Below, in pieces: positions 51,360 to 60,478 of a DNA stretch of 64,000 bases (its first letter is position 1; each line of letters opens with the position of its first letter). Where the stretch lies: positions 434,001 through 498,000 of the forward strand of contig NZ_JACHOB010000001.1 in the NCBI RefSeq assembly GCF_014199615.1. The letters are read 5' to 3'. The notes beneath the pieces were generated by a model that worked only from the letters and a program-made list of their open reading frames with translations, made no database searches and was not told the origin of the DNA. The position numbers were made by a program, and so were the translations under genes. Source of the DNA: Parvularcula dongshanensis (GTDB taxonomy: Bacteria; Pseudomonadota; Alphaproteobacteria; Caulobacterales; Parvularculaceae).

Positions 51360-52247
51360 ATGAGAGACCCCCTCTTCGGGAACAAGGTGGCCGCTGCGAT
51401 CCTGGTCGTGCTGCTCCTCGCCGTCGGCCTGCCGGTGATCGTGACGACCTTCGCTGAGCTTGCCGCGCACCTCGGCACGCATCACGACGAAGAAGCCCCC
51501 TACCCCGGCGGCGTCGTCTACTTCCCCGGCACGCTGGAGGTCTCCGCCGAGACCGAGGCAGAGCCCGTCGTCGACCTCGGCACGCTGATGGCGAGCGCCG
51601 ACGCGGAGCGCGGCGCACGCGGCGCGGCGATCTGCTCGTCCTGCCACAGCTTCGACAAGGGCGGACCGAACGGCACGGGCCCGCACCTCTGGGACGTCGT
51701 CGGCCGCGAGGTCGCGAGCGTGCCGGGCTTCTCCTACTCGAGCGCGATGTCGGGCCTGGGCGGCGATTGGACCTACGAGAAGCTCGATGCGCTGCTCGAG
51801 AACAGCCAGGGCTACATTCCCGGCACGCAGATGGCGCAGAAGATTCGCAAGGCGGACAAGCGCGCGGACATCCTCGCCTATCTAGGCTCGCTGTCGGACG
51901 ACCCCGTGCCCTTCCCCGAGCCGGCCCCGGTCGAGCCCCCCGCCGGCGAAGAGGTCGTGCCCGAAGAGGACACCGCGGAGAGCGAAGCCGCCGAGAGCGC
52001 GGCCGACACGGTCGAGTCGCGTCCCGCCCTGCCGGGCGAGGCGGTCCTGCCCGAAGACCAGCGCAACGATCCCGGCGACGAGGGCTATCCCGGCGACGAG
52101 AGCCACGCGCAGTCCGACTATCGTAGCTCCGATCCGGACGGTGAGGATACGAGCGGCACGGCCGAGGACGGCGGCGAGGGCCTGCCCAACGCCGAGGCGG
52201 CGCAGACGGCCGAAGAGCAAGCCGGAAATCCGGGCGGGCAGCAGTAA
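51360..52247 (+). CDS. membrane-anchored cytochrome c (CycM-like) with acidic tail
   Basis: 295 aa. One N-terminal membrane helix (VAAAILVVLLLAVGLPVIV), a class I cytochrome c domain with heme motif CSSCH (about residue 91), GPHLWDVVGR and axial Met in YIPGTQM (about 161), then a ~110-residue acidic, Pro/Glu/Asp/Ser-rich disordered tail. Core resembles CycM/c552, which carries electrons from bc1 to the terminal oxidase. The long acidic tail is beyond the usual family length. DUF4169 gene follows after 5 bp. Confidence 0.88.
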   Translation: MRDPLFGNKVAAAILVVLLLAVGLPVIVTTFAELAAHLGTHHDEEAPYPGGVVYFPGTLEVSAETEAEPVVDLGTLMASADAERGARGAAICSSCHSFDKGGPNGTGPHLWDVVGREVASVPGFSYSSAMSGLGGDWTYEKLDALLENSQGYIPGTQMAQKIRKADKRADILAYLGSLSDDPVPFPEPAPVEPPAGEEVVPEEDTAESEAAESAADTVESRPALPGEAVLPEDQRNDPGDEGYPGDESHAQSDYRSSDPDGEDTSGTAEDGGEGLPNAEAAQTAEEQAGNPGGQQ

Positions 52248-52252
52248 CCCGC

Positions 52253-52444
52253 ATGGCGGGCGAGGTCGTCAACCTGCGCCTCGCCCGCAAGCGCAAGGCC
52301 CGCGCCGCGAAGGAGGCCGACGCCGCGGTGAACCGCGCGTCGCACGGGCGGACCAAGGCCGAGAAGGCTGCCTCGAAGCGCGAACGGGAGACGGCGGACC
52401 GCCTGCTCGACGGTCACGCGATCGGCCGGCCCGACGAGGCCTAG
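52253..52444 (+). CDS. DUF4169 family protein
   Basis: 63 aa. The whole length follows the DUF4169 pattern: GEVVNLRLARKRKARAAKEA then NRASHGRTKAEKAA. Very basic, soluble. Function unknown. Five bases after the cytochrome c stop and convergent to the NlpC/P60 gene. Confidence 0.8.
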   Translation: MAGEVVNLRLARKRKARAAKEADAAVNRASHGRTKAEKAASKRERETADRLLDGHAIGRPDEA

Positions 52445-52447
52445 CGC

Positions 52448-53425
52448 CTAGAGGCCCGTGCGTTCGATCAGCATGTCGGCAGGGGCTTTCGGCCGGACGA
52501 TTCGCGTGACGGGATTGTCCTTGGCCCTGTTCAGATGCTCGGCCATGGCGAGCAGGGGGTCGATCGTCACCGCCATGTGAGTCGCGTTGGCGTGCAGGAG
52601 CCGCGCTTCGTCCACCATGATGCCGGTGTGCCCGACCCAGTAGACGAGGTCGCCCCGCCGCAAGGCGACGCCCTGCCAGTCCCCGCCCGAGCGGCGCTGC
52701 CATAGCTCCTCGCCCCGCTCGGGCGCCGACAGGAAGACTTCCTGCATGTCCGCGTCGCGCGGGACGACGACCCCGGCGACCTCATACGCGTTCTGGATCA
52801 GACCCGAGCAGTCGAGGCCGAGACTCTCCCGGCCGCCCCAGAAGTAAGGCGCGCCCATGAACCGTTCCGCCGCCGCGACGGGGTCGGTCAGCGCGCGGCC
52901 CAGCTCCAGGAGGTGATCGGCGAAGACCCAACCCCCGCGGGAGTCCCGAAGGTACTTGCCGTCCTCGGACCGGTCCGTGACCGTGAGCTTGGCATTCATC
53001 GACAAGAGGCAGAGCGGCGGCGCCTTCAGGTCGGCCCGCGGAAAGCGGAGCGTGCGCAGCGCGGCGACGCGGTGCGTCGGCGTGTCGATCCGTGCCGACA
53101 GGTCCGCCGCCTCGACGTAGCCGACATAGCCGTCGAGCGCGGCCTGGCCCCACGCCCAGCCGTCCGCCTCGTCGTAGACGGTGAAGACCTCGCCGAAGAG
53201 GATCTGCGTCTCCTGCATCGCGTCGGCGCGCGGCTCCCGGCGGATGGCCGCGGCGGCGGCGGTCACCTGACGCCCTTCGCCGCGAACGAACCGGTCGGCC
53301 TCGACCTTGCCGCGCAAGTAGTCCGCGGCGACGTCCGGCCGCGCGGGCGTCAGCCTCGCGGAGAAGGGGTCGGGCCGGGTTCCCGGCGCGCCGGGGGCCG
53401 GATCGCGCTGAGGACGGTCGGTCAT
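52448..53425 (-). CDS. NlpC/P60 family peptidase with SH3-like domains
   Basis: 325 aa from ATG 53425, overlapping the MarR-type stop by 4 bp. N-terminal bacterial SH3-like segments (about 50-180, e.g. GEVFTVYDEADGWAWGQAAL), then NlpC/P60 with catalytic Cys in LGLDCSGLIQ (about 208), His in WVGHTGIMVD (about 267) and the polar third residue in LLHANATHM. Cleaves peptidoglycan stem peptides (gamma-D-Glu-diamino acid). No signal peptide is obvious, so it may act on recycled muropeptides or leave by another route. Confidence 0.88.
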   Translation of the reverse strand: MTDRPQRDPAPGAPGTRPDPFSARLTPARPDVAADYLRGKVEADRFVRGEGRQVTAAAAAIRREPRADAMQETQILFGEVFTVYDEADGWAWGQAALDGYVGYVEAADLSARIDTPTHRVAALRTLRFPRADLKAPPLCLLSMNAKLTVTDRSEDGKYLRDSRGGWVFADHLLELGRALTDPVAAAERFMGAPYFWGGRESLGLDCSGLIQNAYEVAGVVVPRDADMQEVFLSAPERGEELWQRRSGGDWQGVALRRGDLVYWVGHTGIMVDEARLLHANATHMAVTIDPLLAMAEHLNRAKDNPVTRIVRPKAPADMLIERTGL

Positions 53426-53775
53426 CCGTAGTAGGCGCCCAGGTCGGACTGCCGGTCGCGCTCTTCGACGATGCGGGCGAAGGCGTCGATGAAGAGCGAG
53501 CCCTCCGGCGTCTTCTGCACGAGGACGATCCGGCGGTCGCCGGGATCGCGCGCCCGGCGGACGAAGCCGTGGATCGACAGCGCGTCGAGGGCGCGGCTGA
53601 TCGCAGGCTTCGGCACTTCGAGGTCCTCGGAGAGGCGCCGGACGGTGTGGGGTCCCGGCGTGAGGTACACGGTCAGGAGGATCGCCCACTGACGCATCGA
53701 GAGGTCGGGCTGATCGAGCCTGACGGTATCCGCCATCACGTCGCGCCAGGGAAGGAGGATGTCGATCGGGCTCAT
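53422..53775 (-). CDS. MarR-family transcriptional regulator
   Basis: 117 aa. Winged helix with TVRRLSEDLEVPKPAISRAL as recognition region and wing RRARDPGDRRIVLVQ, the MarR DxRxxR pattern. Short N-terminal arm. Likely regulates its own operon with the NlpC/P60 gene (ATGA overlap). An AT-rich stretch lies directly upstream (53776-53815), presumably promoter and operator. Confidence 0.85.
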   Translation of the reverse strand: MSPIDILLPWRDVMADTVRLDQPDLSMRQWAILLTVYLTPGPHTVRRLSEDLEVPKPAISRALDALSIHGFVRRARDPGDRRIVLVQKTPEGSLFIDAFARIVEERDRQSDLGAYYG

Positions 53776-53842
53776 ATTCTATTTCGATAGAAAAACAAAA
53801 TAGTCCTGACAAGGACTTGACAGGATCGCGCGCCCAAACGCC

Positions 53843-54679
53843 TCAGTCGCGCAGCAGCTCGTTGACGCTGGTCTTGGCGCGGGTCCGCTCGTCCACGCGC
53901 TTGACGATGACGGCGCAGGCGAGGCTCGGCCCGCCCTTCTCGCTCGGCAGCGCGCCCGGCACGACGACCGCGTATTCCGGAACCTCGCCGCGGAAGACCT
54001 CGCCCGTCTCGCGATCCACGATCTTGGTCGAGGCGCCGAGGAAGACGCCCATGGCGATGACCGCGCCGCGGCGCACGATGACGCCCTCGGCGACTTCCGA
54101 GCGGGCGCCCAGGAAGACATCGTCCTCGATGATGGTCGGGTTCGCCTGCAGCGGCTCGAGCACGCCGCCGATGCCGGTGCCGCCCGAGACGTGGCAGCGC
54201 TCGCCCACCTGCGCGCAGGAGCCCACCGTCGCCCAGGTGTCGATCATGGTCCCGGCGCCGACATGGGCGCCGATGTTGACGTAGGACGGCATCAGGACGG
54301 CGCCGGGCGCGATGTAGGCGCCGTGGCGCACGGCGCAGGGCGGCACGGCGCGGAAGCGCGCCTCCGCGTGCTCTCTTTCGCTCCAGCCGGCGGTCTTCAT
54401 CGGGACCTTGTCCCACCAGGTCGCGCCGCCCGGCCCGCCCTTGATGAGCGCGTTGGATTCGAGGCGGAAGGAGAGGAGCACCGCCTTCTTGAGCCATTGA
54501 TGGGTGGTCCAGCCGCCCTGCCCGTCGGGCTCGGCGACGCGGGCCCGCCCGTCGTCGAGCGCGGCCAGCGCCGTCTCGACCGCGGTGCCGAGGTCGCCCT
54601 CGCGCGCCTGCCAGTCGTCGAGCCGCGTGCGGTTCTCCCAGCCGGCCTCAATGATCGTCCGTGCCTGTTCGAGCTTCAC
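53843..54679 (-). CDS. dapD: tetrahydrodipicolinate N-succinyltransferase
   Basis: 278 aa from GTG 54679 ([16 protein letters not shown]), overlapping the upstream nucleotidase stop by 4 bp. Left-handed beta helix with [37 protein letters not shown] and [20 protein letters not shown], all typical of DapD. Makes N-succinyl-2-amino-6-ketopimelate for lysine and meso-DAP. Full length. Confidence 0.95.
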   Translation of the reverse strand: MKLEQARTIIEAGWENRTRLDDWQAREGDLGTAVETALAALDDGRARVAEPDGQGGWTTHQWLKKAVLLSFRLESNALIKGGPGGATWWDKVPMKTAGWSEREHAEARFRAVPPCAVRHGAYIAPGAVLMPSYVNIGAHVGAGTMIDTWATVGSCAQVGERCHVSGGTGIGGVLEPLQANPTIIEDDVFLGARSEVAEGVIVRRGAVIAMGVFLGASTKIVDRETGEVFRGEVPEYAVVVPGALPSEKGGPSLACAVIVKRVDERTRAKTSVNELLRD

Positions 54680-55407
54680 GAGGCCGCCTCCGTCCCTGCC
54701 GTTCGGGCGGCGCGTGTCAGCCCTTCGAGGAAGCCCGTCAAGTCCGAGGTGGCGTGATCGACGTGCATCGGGGCCTCGCCGGGGCGGGAGGGGCGCTTGG
54801 CCGCAGGCTCGTCCTCGCACCAGGCGGCATCGGTCTGGATCAGGACCGTCGTCATGCCGAGCGCGTGGGGGACGCGGAGGTTGTCGGCCATGTCCTCGAA
54901 CATCACGGCGCGTTCCGGCTCGATCCCGAAGGCGCCGAGGAAGGCGTCGTAGGCGGCCTCGTGCGGCTTCGGGGTCCAGCCGCAGCCCTCGACGTCGAAG
55001 GCGCCCTCGAAGAGGTCCCAGACGCCGATCTTCCGCGCGACGTTCTCGGCGTGGCGAAGCGAGCCGTTGGTGAAGACGAAGCGGCGCCCCGGCAGCGCCG
55101 CCATCGCCGCACGCAGGCGGGAGTTCGGCTCGACGGGCGTCAGGTCGATGTCGTGGACGTGGGCCATGAAGGCGTGCGGAGAGACGCTATGCTCGGCCAT
55201 CAGGCCCGCCAGGGTCGTGCCGTGGCTGACGTAGAGGTCCTTTTGCAGCTTCCTCGCCTCGCCGCTCGGCATCGAGAGCTCGTCCTCGATGAAGCGGGTC
55301 ATGTTCGCGTCGATCTGCGCGAAGAGGTTGCAGCTGGCGGGATAGAGCGTGTTGTCGAGGTCGAAGACCCAGACGTCGCGATCCTGAAAGCCGGTTCGGC
55401 CGCTCAA
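54676..55407 (-). CDS. HAD-type pyrimidine 5'-nucleotidase
   Basis: 243 aa if it starts at TTG 55407, the only start codon before the conserved [14 protein letters not shown] and overlapping the upstream stop by 4 bp (TTGA). HAD motifs: DLDNTLYP (nucleophile Asp), FTNGS and [11 protein letters not shown]. The SDT1/pyrimidine nucleotidase subtype is regularly next to dapD in alphaproteobacteria. A longer frame upstream runs through the DUF1036 gene and is spurious. Confidence 0.88.
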   Translation of the reverse strand: MSGRTGFQDRDVWVFDLDNTLYPASCNLFAQIDANMTRFIEDELSMPSGEARKLQKDLYVSHGTTLAGLMAEHSVSPHAFMAHVHDIDLTPVEPNSRLRAAMAALPGRRFVFTNGSLRHAENVARKIGVWDLFEGAFDVEGCGWTPKPHEAAYDAFLGAFGIEPERAVMFEDMADNLRVPHALGMTTVLIQTDAAWCEDEPAAKRPSRPGEAPMHVDHATSDLTGFLEGLTRAARTAGTEAAS

Positions 55408-56441
55408 CGGTTGACCCGTTCGGGGTTGAACTGCTCCGGCGTGAACTGGAAGGTCCAAGCGGCCTCTCCTTCGGTGTCGACCCGGCGGAAGCTCGCGGTC
55501 TGGTAGCCAGCCTCGTCGCAGGGCTCGTCGGAGCTCGCGTCGAACTGGACGGCGGCGACGCAGAACTCGGTGTCCCCGCCCGCGAGCGGCACGGAGCGGT
55601 CCTCCGCCTCCATCACGCCGTAGACGTAGTACGCCTCCGAAGCGAGGGCCCCCCGCCTCACCTTCGCGCATTCCTGACTGCCAAGGCGCCACCAGCCCGT
55701 CGAGCGGTAGCCTTCGGCCCCGCCCCCGCGCGGTCCTGCGAAGGCCGCCCAGACCGGCAGCAGGGTCGCGTTGCAGAAGAAGAAGCCGACCTGCGCGTCC
55801 TGGGCGTTCGCATCGGCGATGAGGGCGTCCATGACCGTGTCGTTGATGATGCCGGAATCGCCCAGGCCCTTTTGGCGGCGGTATCCGCGCAGCGCGTTGC
55901 GCGTCGCGTTGCCGAGGTAGCCGTCGATGTCGCCTTCGGACGCGCCCACGTCGCGCAGGAGGCGCTGCACGCCCGCGATCTGCGCCGCGAAGACGGTGAA
56001 GTTGTTCTCGTCCGAGAACTCGGTCGTCCACGCCCCGCCCGCCTCTTCGGTCACGTCCACGGTGAAGAAGTCGCGCTGGCGCCTGGGATCCTCCGCGCAG
56101 ACGTCCTGGTCGCGCAGGGTGAAGAGGCTGTCGTTCTGAACGCAAAGGGGCGTCGTGCCCGACCAGCTGCGCAAGGGGCCGCGGTGACCGGGGATCGCCT
56201 CGGCGTAGACGTAGTAGCGGCCCGCCTTCACGGGCTCTGTCAGCACCCGCTTGCATTCGCCGGCGCGCAGGCGCCACCAACCCCGCGTGACGAGCCGGTC
56301 GTCGCTGACATAGCCGAGGGCGGCCGAGAGCGCGTAGCTCGACTTGTTGCAGAAGCTGTACTCCGCCCGCGCAGAGCCGAGGCCGCCCAAGGCGAGCGCG
56401 CCCGCGATCACCGCGAGCCGGAGGAGGAGCCGTGCGTTCAT
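55404..56441 (-). CDS. DUF1036-PG-binding-DUF1036 secreted protein
   Basis: 345 aa from ATG 56441. Signal peptide (LLRLAVIAGALALGGLGSARA), first DUF1036 (YSFCNKSSYALSAALGY, GWWRLRAGECKRVL, about 30-145), peptidoglycan-binding-type helical domain (VQRLLRDVGASEGDIDGYLG, NATRNALRGYRRQKGL, about 180-240), second DUF1036 (FFFCNATLLPVWAAFAG, STGWWRLGSQECAKV, about 245-335). Cys residues recur in the same places of both repeats, so disulfides are likely in the periplasm. Last four bases shared with the nucleotidase start. Confidence 0.85.
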   Translation of the reverse strand: MNARLLLRLAVIAGALALGGLGSARAEYSFCNKSSYALSAALGYVSDDRLVTRGWWRLRAGECKRVLTEPVKAGRYYVYAEAIPGHRGPLRSWSGTTPLCVQNDSLFTLRDQDVCAEDPRRQRDFFTVDVTEEAGGAWTTEFSDENNFTVFAAQIAGVQRLLRDVGASEGDIDGYLGNATRNALRGYRRQKGLGDSGIINDTVMDALIADANAQDAQVGFFFCNATLLPVWAAFAGPRGGGAEGYRSTGWWRLGSQECAKVRRGALASEAYYVYGVMEAEDRSVPLAGGDTEFCVAAVQFDASSDEPCDEAGYQTASFRRVDTEGEAAWTFQFTPEQFNPERVNR

Positions 56442-56608
56442 CGTTCGCCAGAATGAGCCCGCGGGCCTGCCCCCGCCGGCGGCATGTTCTCCCAAGGCGG
56501 GTGCCGGTTCAAGACCGGACCCGCCCAGGTCGTCGGCCGCTGCCGATCGATGGTGAGCGCGACGGCGTTTCATGCTAGTATCAACCTGCCATCGCGTTGG
56601 AGAGTGTG

Positions 56609-57670
56609 ATGGAGGTCCAAGAAGACAGGCTTCACGCCTTCGTCGGCAAGATGCTGGGCGACCTCGGCGGCGCCTTCAGCGTGCCGACGGTGCGGCTCGG
56701 CCATCGGCTCGGCCTGTTCCAGACGCTGGCGGAGCGAGGGCCGCTCACGGCAGAGGGCTTGGCGGACGCCGCGGGCGGGCTGACGCCGCGCTACGTACGC
56801 GAGTGGGCGCTCGCCCAGGCGGCGAACGGCTACGTCACCTATGACGAGGCGGCCGAGGCGTTCTTCCTGTCGCCCGAGCAGGCCATGGTCTTCGCCGTGC
56901 CGGACAGCCCGGTCTACCTGCCCGGCGCCTTCGACCTCGTCGCTGCGATGATCGAGGGCGAGGCGAAGGTCGAGACGCTGTTCCGCAAGGGCGGCGGCGT
57001 GCGCTGGGGCGACACGGCGGGATGCTTGTTCTGCGCGACCGGCGCCTTCTTCCGCCCCGGCTACGTCAACAACATCGTCCATGGATGGCTGCCCGCCCTG
57101 GAAGGCGTCCTTGCGAAGCTCGAGGCGGGGGCGACGGTCGCCGACATCGGCTGCGGCATGGGATTCTCGACCGTGTTGATGGCGGAAGCCTTTCCGCAGA
57201 GCCGCTTCGTCGGCTTCGACTTTCATGCGCCCTCGATCGAGGAGGCCCGTCGGCACGCGCAAGCGCATGGCCTCGAAGGCCGCGTCCGTTTCGAAGCGGC
57301 CCCGGCGAAGGAGATCGAGGAGGGCGGCTTCGACCTCGTCACCGCCTTCGATTGCCTGCACGACATGGGCGATCCGCGCGGCTGCGCCGCCGCGGTCCGC
57401 CGCATGCTGCGGCCGGACGGCACCTGGATGGTCGTCGAGCCGATCGCCGGGGACCGCCCATCGCAGAACATGAACCCGGTCGGCCGCCTCTACTACAACG
57501 CCTCGACCATGATCTGCGTGCCGACCTCTCTCGACCAGGAGGTCGGCGAAGGGCTCGGCGCCCAGGCCGGCGAGGCGAAGCTGTCCGACGTGATCCGCGC
57601 CGGCGGCTTCGGCCGTGTAGGGCGCGCGGCCGAGGGGCCGTTCAACATGGTGCTCGAAGCGCGGCCCTGA
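56609..57670 (+). CDS. class I SAM-dependent methyltransferase with winged-helix N-terminus
   Basis: 353 aa from ATG 56609, five bases after GGAGAG (TTG 56597 is the other option). N-terminal winged-helix/dimerisation domain (LGHRLGLFQTLAERGPLTAE GLADAA-type), then Rossmann AdoMet fold VADIGCGMGFSTVLMAEAFP (about residue 177) and FDCLHDMGDP, RPDGTWMVVEP. Resembles Rv2258c-type methyltransferases of unknown substrate. Not a DNA methylase. Confidence 0.8.
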   Translation: MEVQEDRLHAFVGKMLGDLGGAFSVPTVRLGHRLGLFQTLAERGPLTAEGLADAAGGLTPRYVREWALAQAANGYVTYDEAAEAFFLSPEQAMVFAVPDSPVYLPGAFDLVAAMIEGEAKVETLFRKGGGVRWGDTAGCLFCATGAFFRPGYVNNIVHGWLPALEGVLAKLEAGATVADIGCGMGFSTVLMAEAFPQSRFVGFDFHAPSIEEARRHAQAHGLEGRVRFEAAPAKEIEEGGFDLVTAFDCLHDMGDPRGCAAAVRRMLRPDGTWMVVEPIAGDRPSQNMNPVGRLYYNASTMICVPTSLDQEVGEGLGAQAGEAKLSDVIRAGGFGRVGRAAEGPFNMVLEARP

Positions 57671-57710
57671 GGCGTTGACCGGGCGGCGCGCCTTCCCCAC
57701 GACCCGGGCC

Positions 57711-58418
57711 ATGTCCGCCCCCTCCCTCGTCGTCCTCACCGGTGCCGGCGTCAGCGCCGACAGCGGCGTCGATACCTTCCGCACGGCAGGGGGGCTCTGG
57801 GACCGATATGATTGGCGGGAGGTCGCGACGCCCGAGGGCTTCGCTGCCGACCCGGGCAAGGTCCACGCGTTCTACAATGAGAGGCGGCGGGCGCTGCCGG
57901 GCGTCCGGCCCAACGCCGCCCACGCCGCGCTCGCCGAGCTCGAGGCGCGGCTCGAGGCCAATGGCGGCAGGCTGACCCTCGTCACGCAGAACGTCGACGA
58001 CCTTCACGAGCGCGCCGGAAGCCGCCGCGTCCTTCACGTCCACGGCGAGCTCGCCAAGGCGGCGTGCGTGGCGTGCGGAACCGTCTCGGTCTGGACCGCC
58101 GACCTTGGAACCGAAATTCCCTGCCCGTCCTGCGGCGTCGCCGGCGCCATGCGCCCGCACGTCGTATGGTTCGGGGAGATGCCGCGCCACCTGGACGAGG
58201 CGGAGGCGGCGCTAGGCGAGGCGGACCTCTTCGTCTCGATCGGCACGTCGGGCTCAGTCTACCCGGCGGCCGGGCTCGTCGCGGCGGCGCGGGCGCGAGG
58301 GGTGGACTGCACCGAGTTGAACCTGGAGCCGTCCGCGAACGCGCGGCTCTTCACCGAGGCCCGCTACGGCCGAGCGGCCGAGATCGTGCCCGCCTTCGCA
58401 AAGGAGATGACATGGTAG
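57711..58418 (+). CDS. cobB: SIR2-family NAD-dependent protein deacylase
   Basis: 235 aa from ATG 57711. [16 protein letters not shown] (NAD binding), [12 protein letters not shown] (catalytic His follows in VLHVHGEL), two CxxC zinc pairs (CVAC, CPSC) and [13 protein letters not shown]. The Arg/Tyr typical of class III desuccinylases are partly seen ([10 protein letters not shown]), so lysine acyl removal in the cytoplasm is the safe statement. Overlaps the dehydratase gene by 7 bp. Confidence 0.93.
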   Translation: MSAPSLVVLTGAGVSADSGVDTFRTAGGLWDRYDWREVATPEGFAADPGKVHAFYNERRRALPGVRPNAAHAALAELEARLEANGGRLTLVTQNVDDLHERAGSRRVLHVHGELAKAACVACGTVSVWTADLGTEIPCPSCGVAGAMRPHVVWFGEMPRHLDEAEAALGEADLFVSIGTSGSVYPAAGLVAAARARGVDCTELNLEPSANARLFTEARYGRAAEIVPAFAKEMTW

Positions 58419-58702
58419 AGCGGCTGTCCGACGCCGAACGCGCGGCGTTCTTTCGCGACCATCCGAACTGGAAGCCGGTCGAAGGCCGCGACGCGGCCGA
58501 GGCGACGTTTCGCTTCGGCAGCTTTGCCGAGGCCTTCTCGTTCATGACGCGGATCGCCTTGTATGCGGAGAAGGCGGACCATCACCCCGAATGGTTCAAC
58601 GTCTACGACCGGGTCGAGGTGACGCTCGCCACGCACGATGCGGGCGGCCTGAGCCAGCGCGACGTCGCCATGGCGAGCGTGATCGACGCGGCCGCCGCCT
58701 AA
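58412..58702 (+). CDS. 4a-hydroxytetrahydrobiopterin dehydratase (PCD)
   Basis: 96 aa from ATG 58412, with AAGGAGATG just before. [20 protein letters not shown] with [15 protein letters not shown] is the pterin-4a-carbinolamine dehydratase signature (His pair in ADHHPEW). Recycles pterin cofactor, or a related pterin role where no aromatic hydroxylase exists. Overlaps the SIR2 gene start-to-stop; convergent with PAP2. Confidence 0.92.
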   Translation: MVERLSDAERAAFFRDHPNWKPVEGRDAAEATFRFGSFAEAFSFMTRIALYAEKADHHPEWFNVYDRVEVTLATHDAGGLSQRDVAMASVIDAAAA

Positions 58703-59484
58703 CGCTCGAGCAGGAGGCCTGCCGAACCCGTCCCGCGTTCGGCAGCCGCCTCGGGCGGGGCGGCCTGGCCTGCGAACTGGGCCTCGGATTCGCCGCTGTC
58801 GAGGACGATGGCGACGCTCGTCGCCGCGACCTGCCGCGCGTCGTCGAAGTTCGTCCCGAGCTGGTAGAAGAAGAGCAGACCGAGCGCGTAGATCGCGGCG
58901 GGCGCCCGCGCCTCGATGAGCCTCAGCCGAGCGGCCGAACGGCCCGACAGGCGGAAGTTCAAGAAGGCGACAGCCCCCGCCGCCCCGAGCAAGCCGCCGA
59001 CGAGGATGTCCGTCGGGTAGTGGAAGCCGAGATAGATCCGCGGCAGCAGGATGACGACGGCGGCCCAGCCGATGGCGAAGGCCCCGACGATCCGGTTCCG
59101 CAAGAAGACGGCGGTGGCGAGGTAGACCATCAGCGCGCCGTGGTCGCTCGGGAAGGAAGAGTCCGTCCATAGCCAAGCCCCGTCGGGCGCGAAGGCGGCG
59201 ATCGGCCGGTCCCGATGAGGCAGGGCGTGCTGGAGGATACGGGCGACCGCCATCACGGCGATGGCGCCGAGGATCACCTTGGCGAGGTATTGCTGCCGCC
59301 CGTGCAGGTAGCGCCGGTGACGGTCGAGGCCGACCAGCAGCACGAGCGCGCAGAGGAAGGTCCCCTTCACGAGGTAGGCGTTCGCGATGACCTCCACCAA
59401 GGGAGTAAGCGCGGGGTGCGCCGCACGAAAGCCGACGATGGCGGCGTAGAGGGACTGCTCGAACGTGGTGACGGCGCTCAGCAT
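58699..59484 (-). CDS. PAP2-family membrane phosphatase
   Basis: 261 aa with about six membrane helices. The acid phosphatase motifs are in order: HRDRP (about residue 91), [10 protein letters not shown] (about 111) and [16 protein letters not shown] (about 148, catalytic His). Probably a lipid phosphatase (phosphatidate, PGP or undecaprenyl-PP). The C-terminal ~70 residues are a polar Ala/Glu-rich extension after a last helix. Divergent from chvI across 298 bp. Confidence 0.87.
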   Translation of the reverse strand: MLSAVTTFEQSLYAAIVGFRAAHPALTPLVEVIANAYLVKGTFLCALVLLVGLDRHRRYLHGRQQYLAKVILGAIAVMAVARILQHALPHRDRPIAAFAPDGAWLWTDSSFPSDHGALMVYLATAVFLRNRIVGAFAIGWAAVVILLPRIYLGFHYPTDILVGGLLGAAGAVAFLNFRLSGRSAARLRLIEARAPAAIYALGLLFFYQLGTNFDDARQVAATSVAIVLDSGESEAQFAGQAAPPEAAAERGTGSAGLLLER

Positions 59485-59782
59485 CGCGGCGCACCCGGCG
59501 CCGTGCTTCGTCCTTCACCGATGCTGGCGCGTCTTCGGATCTCTCTTCGCAAGTTCCTGTGCCCCCTCGCACTTCTGTCTGGACCCCGGGGGACCGCACG
59601 CAAGGTGTGCGCTTCGTGACGGTTTGGAAACACCTGTGCCATCACAGGACCGGGAGAGGGGGTGCGGCTATTGGTAAGGGTGCCCGATCGCGCGGTTTGC
59701 CTAAAGGCGGGCGGCCGCGCTAATCCCTTCCTTCAGGAATTCACTCTTAATCTCGAGGCCGGGGGGCAAGGAGTACCGCGTC
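59485..59782. promoter_or_regulatory. chvI upstream region
   Basis: Holds no gene. TTGCCT (59698-59703) with TAATCC about 18 bp on is a possible sigma-70 promoter, roughly 60 bp before chvI; AAGGAGTACCGCGTC before ATG 59783 is a good ribosome-binding site. GGACCCCGGGGGACC near 59580 is a small palindrome. The other side should carry the PAP2 promoter. Confidence 0.35.
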
Positions 59783-60478
59783 ATGGCGCAGATCGTGCTG
59801 GTCGACGACGACCAGAACATTCTGACCTCGGTGTCTATCGCCCTCGAATCGGAGGGCCACGAGGTCACGACCTATGAGGACGGCGCAGCGGCGCTCGACG
59901 GGATCATGGCGCGCACGCCGGACCTCGTCCTGTCCGACGTGAAGATGCCGCGCATGGACGGCATGGAGATGCTGCGGCGCCTCCGGCAGGATTCCGCCGT
60001 GCCCCTGATCTTCCTGACCTCGAAGGACGAGGAGATCGACGAGGTGCTCGGCCTCACCCTCGGTGCGGACGACTACGTCAAGAAGCCCTTCAGCCAGCGC
60101 CTCCTCCTCGAACGGGTGAAGGCGGTGCTGCGCCGTGCGGCGGCCACGCCGGAGGGCGCGACCGAGGACGCGAACCAGGTCATGCGCCGGGGCGACCTGA
60201 CGCTCGATCCGCTTCGCCACGCCTGCAACTGGAAGGGGCAGAACGTCACCCTGACCGTGACCGAGTTCCTGATCCTTCAGTCGCTCGCGTCGCGCCCCGG
60301 CTTCGTGAAGTCGCGCGACGCCCTGATGGACGCGGCTTACGACGATCAGGTCTACGTCGACGACCGGACGATCGACAGCCACATCAAACGTATCCGGAAG
60401 AAGTTCCGCGTGGTCGACAAGGAGTTCGACCAGATCGAGACCCTCTACGGTGTCGGGTACAAGTACAAGGAGCAGTGA
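59783..60478 (+). CDS. chvI: response regulator ChvI
   Basis: 231 aa, OmpR type. REC domain with acidic pocket [10 protein letters not shown], phospho-Asp in [17 protein letters not shown] (about 52) and Lys in [10 protein letters not shown]; winged-helix C-terminus ([36 protein letters not shown]). Sequence and the following chvG-hprK-PTS order identify ChvI, regulator of envelope/acid response genes in alphaproteobacteria. Confidence 0.95.
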   Translation: MAQIVLVDDDQNILTSVSIALESEGHEVTTYEDGAAALDGIMARTPDLVLSDVKMPRMDGMEMLRRLRQDSAVPLIFLTSKDEEIDEVLGLTLGADDYVKKPFSQRLLLERVKAVLRRAAATPEGATEDANQVMRRGDLTLDPLRHACNWKGQNVTLTVTEFLILQSLASRPGFVKSRDALMDAAYDDQVYVDDRTIDSHIKRIRKKFRVVDKEFDQIETLYGVGYKYKEQ

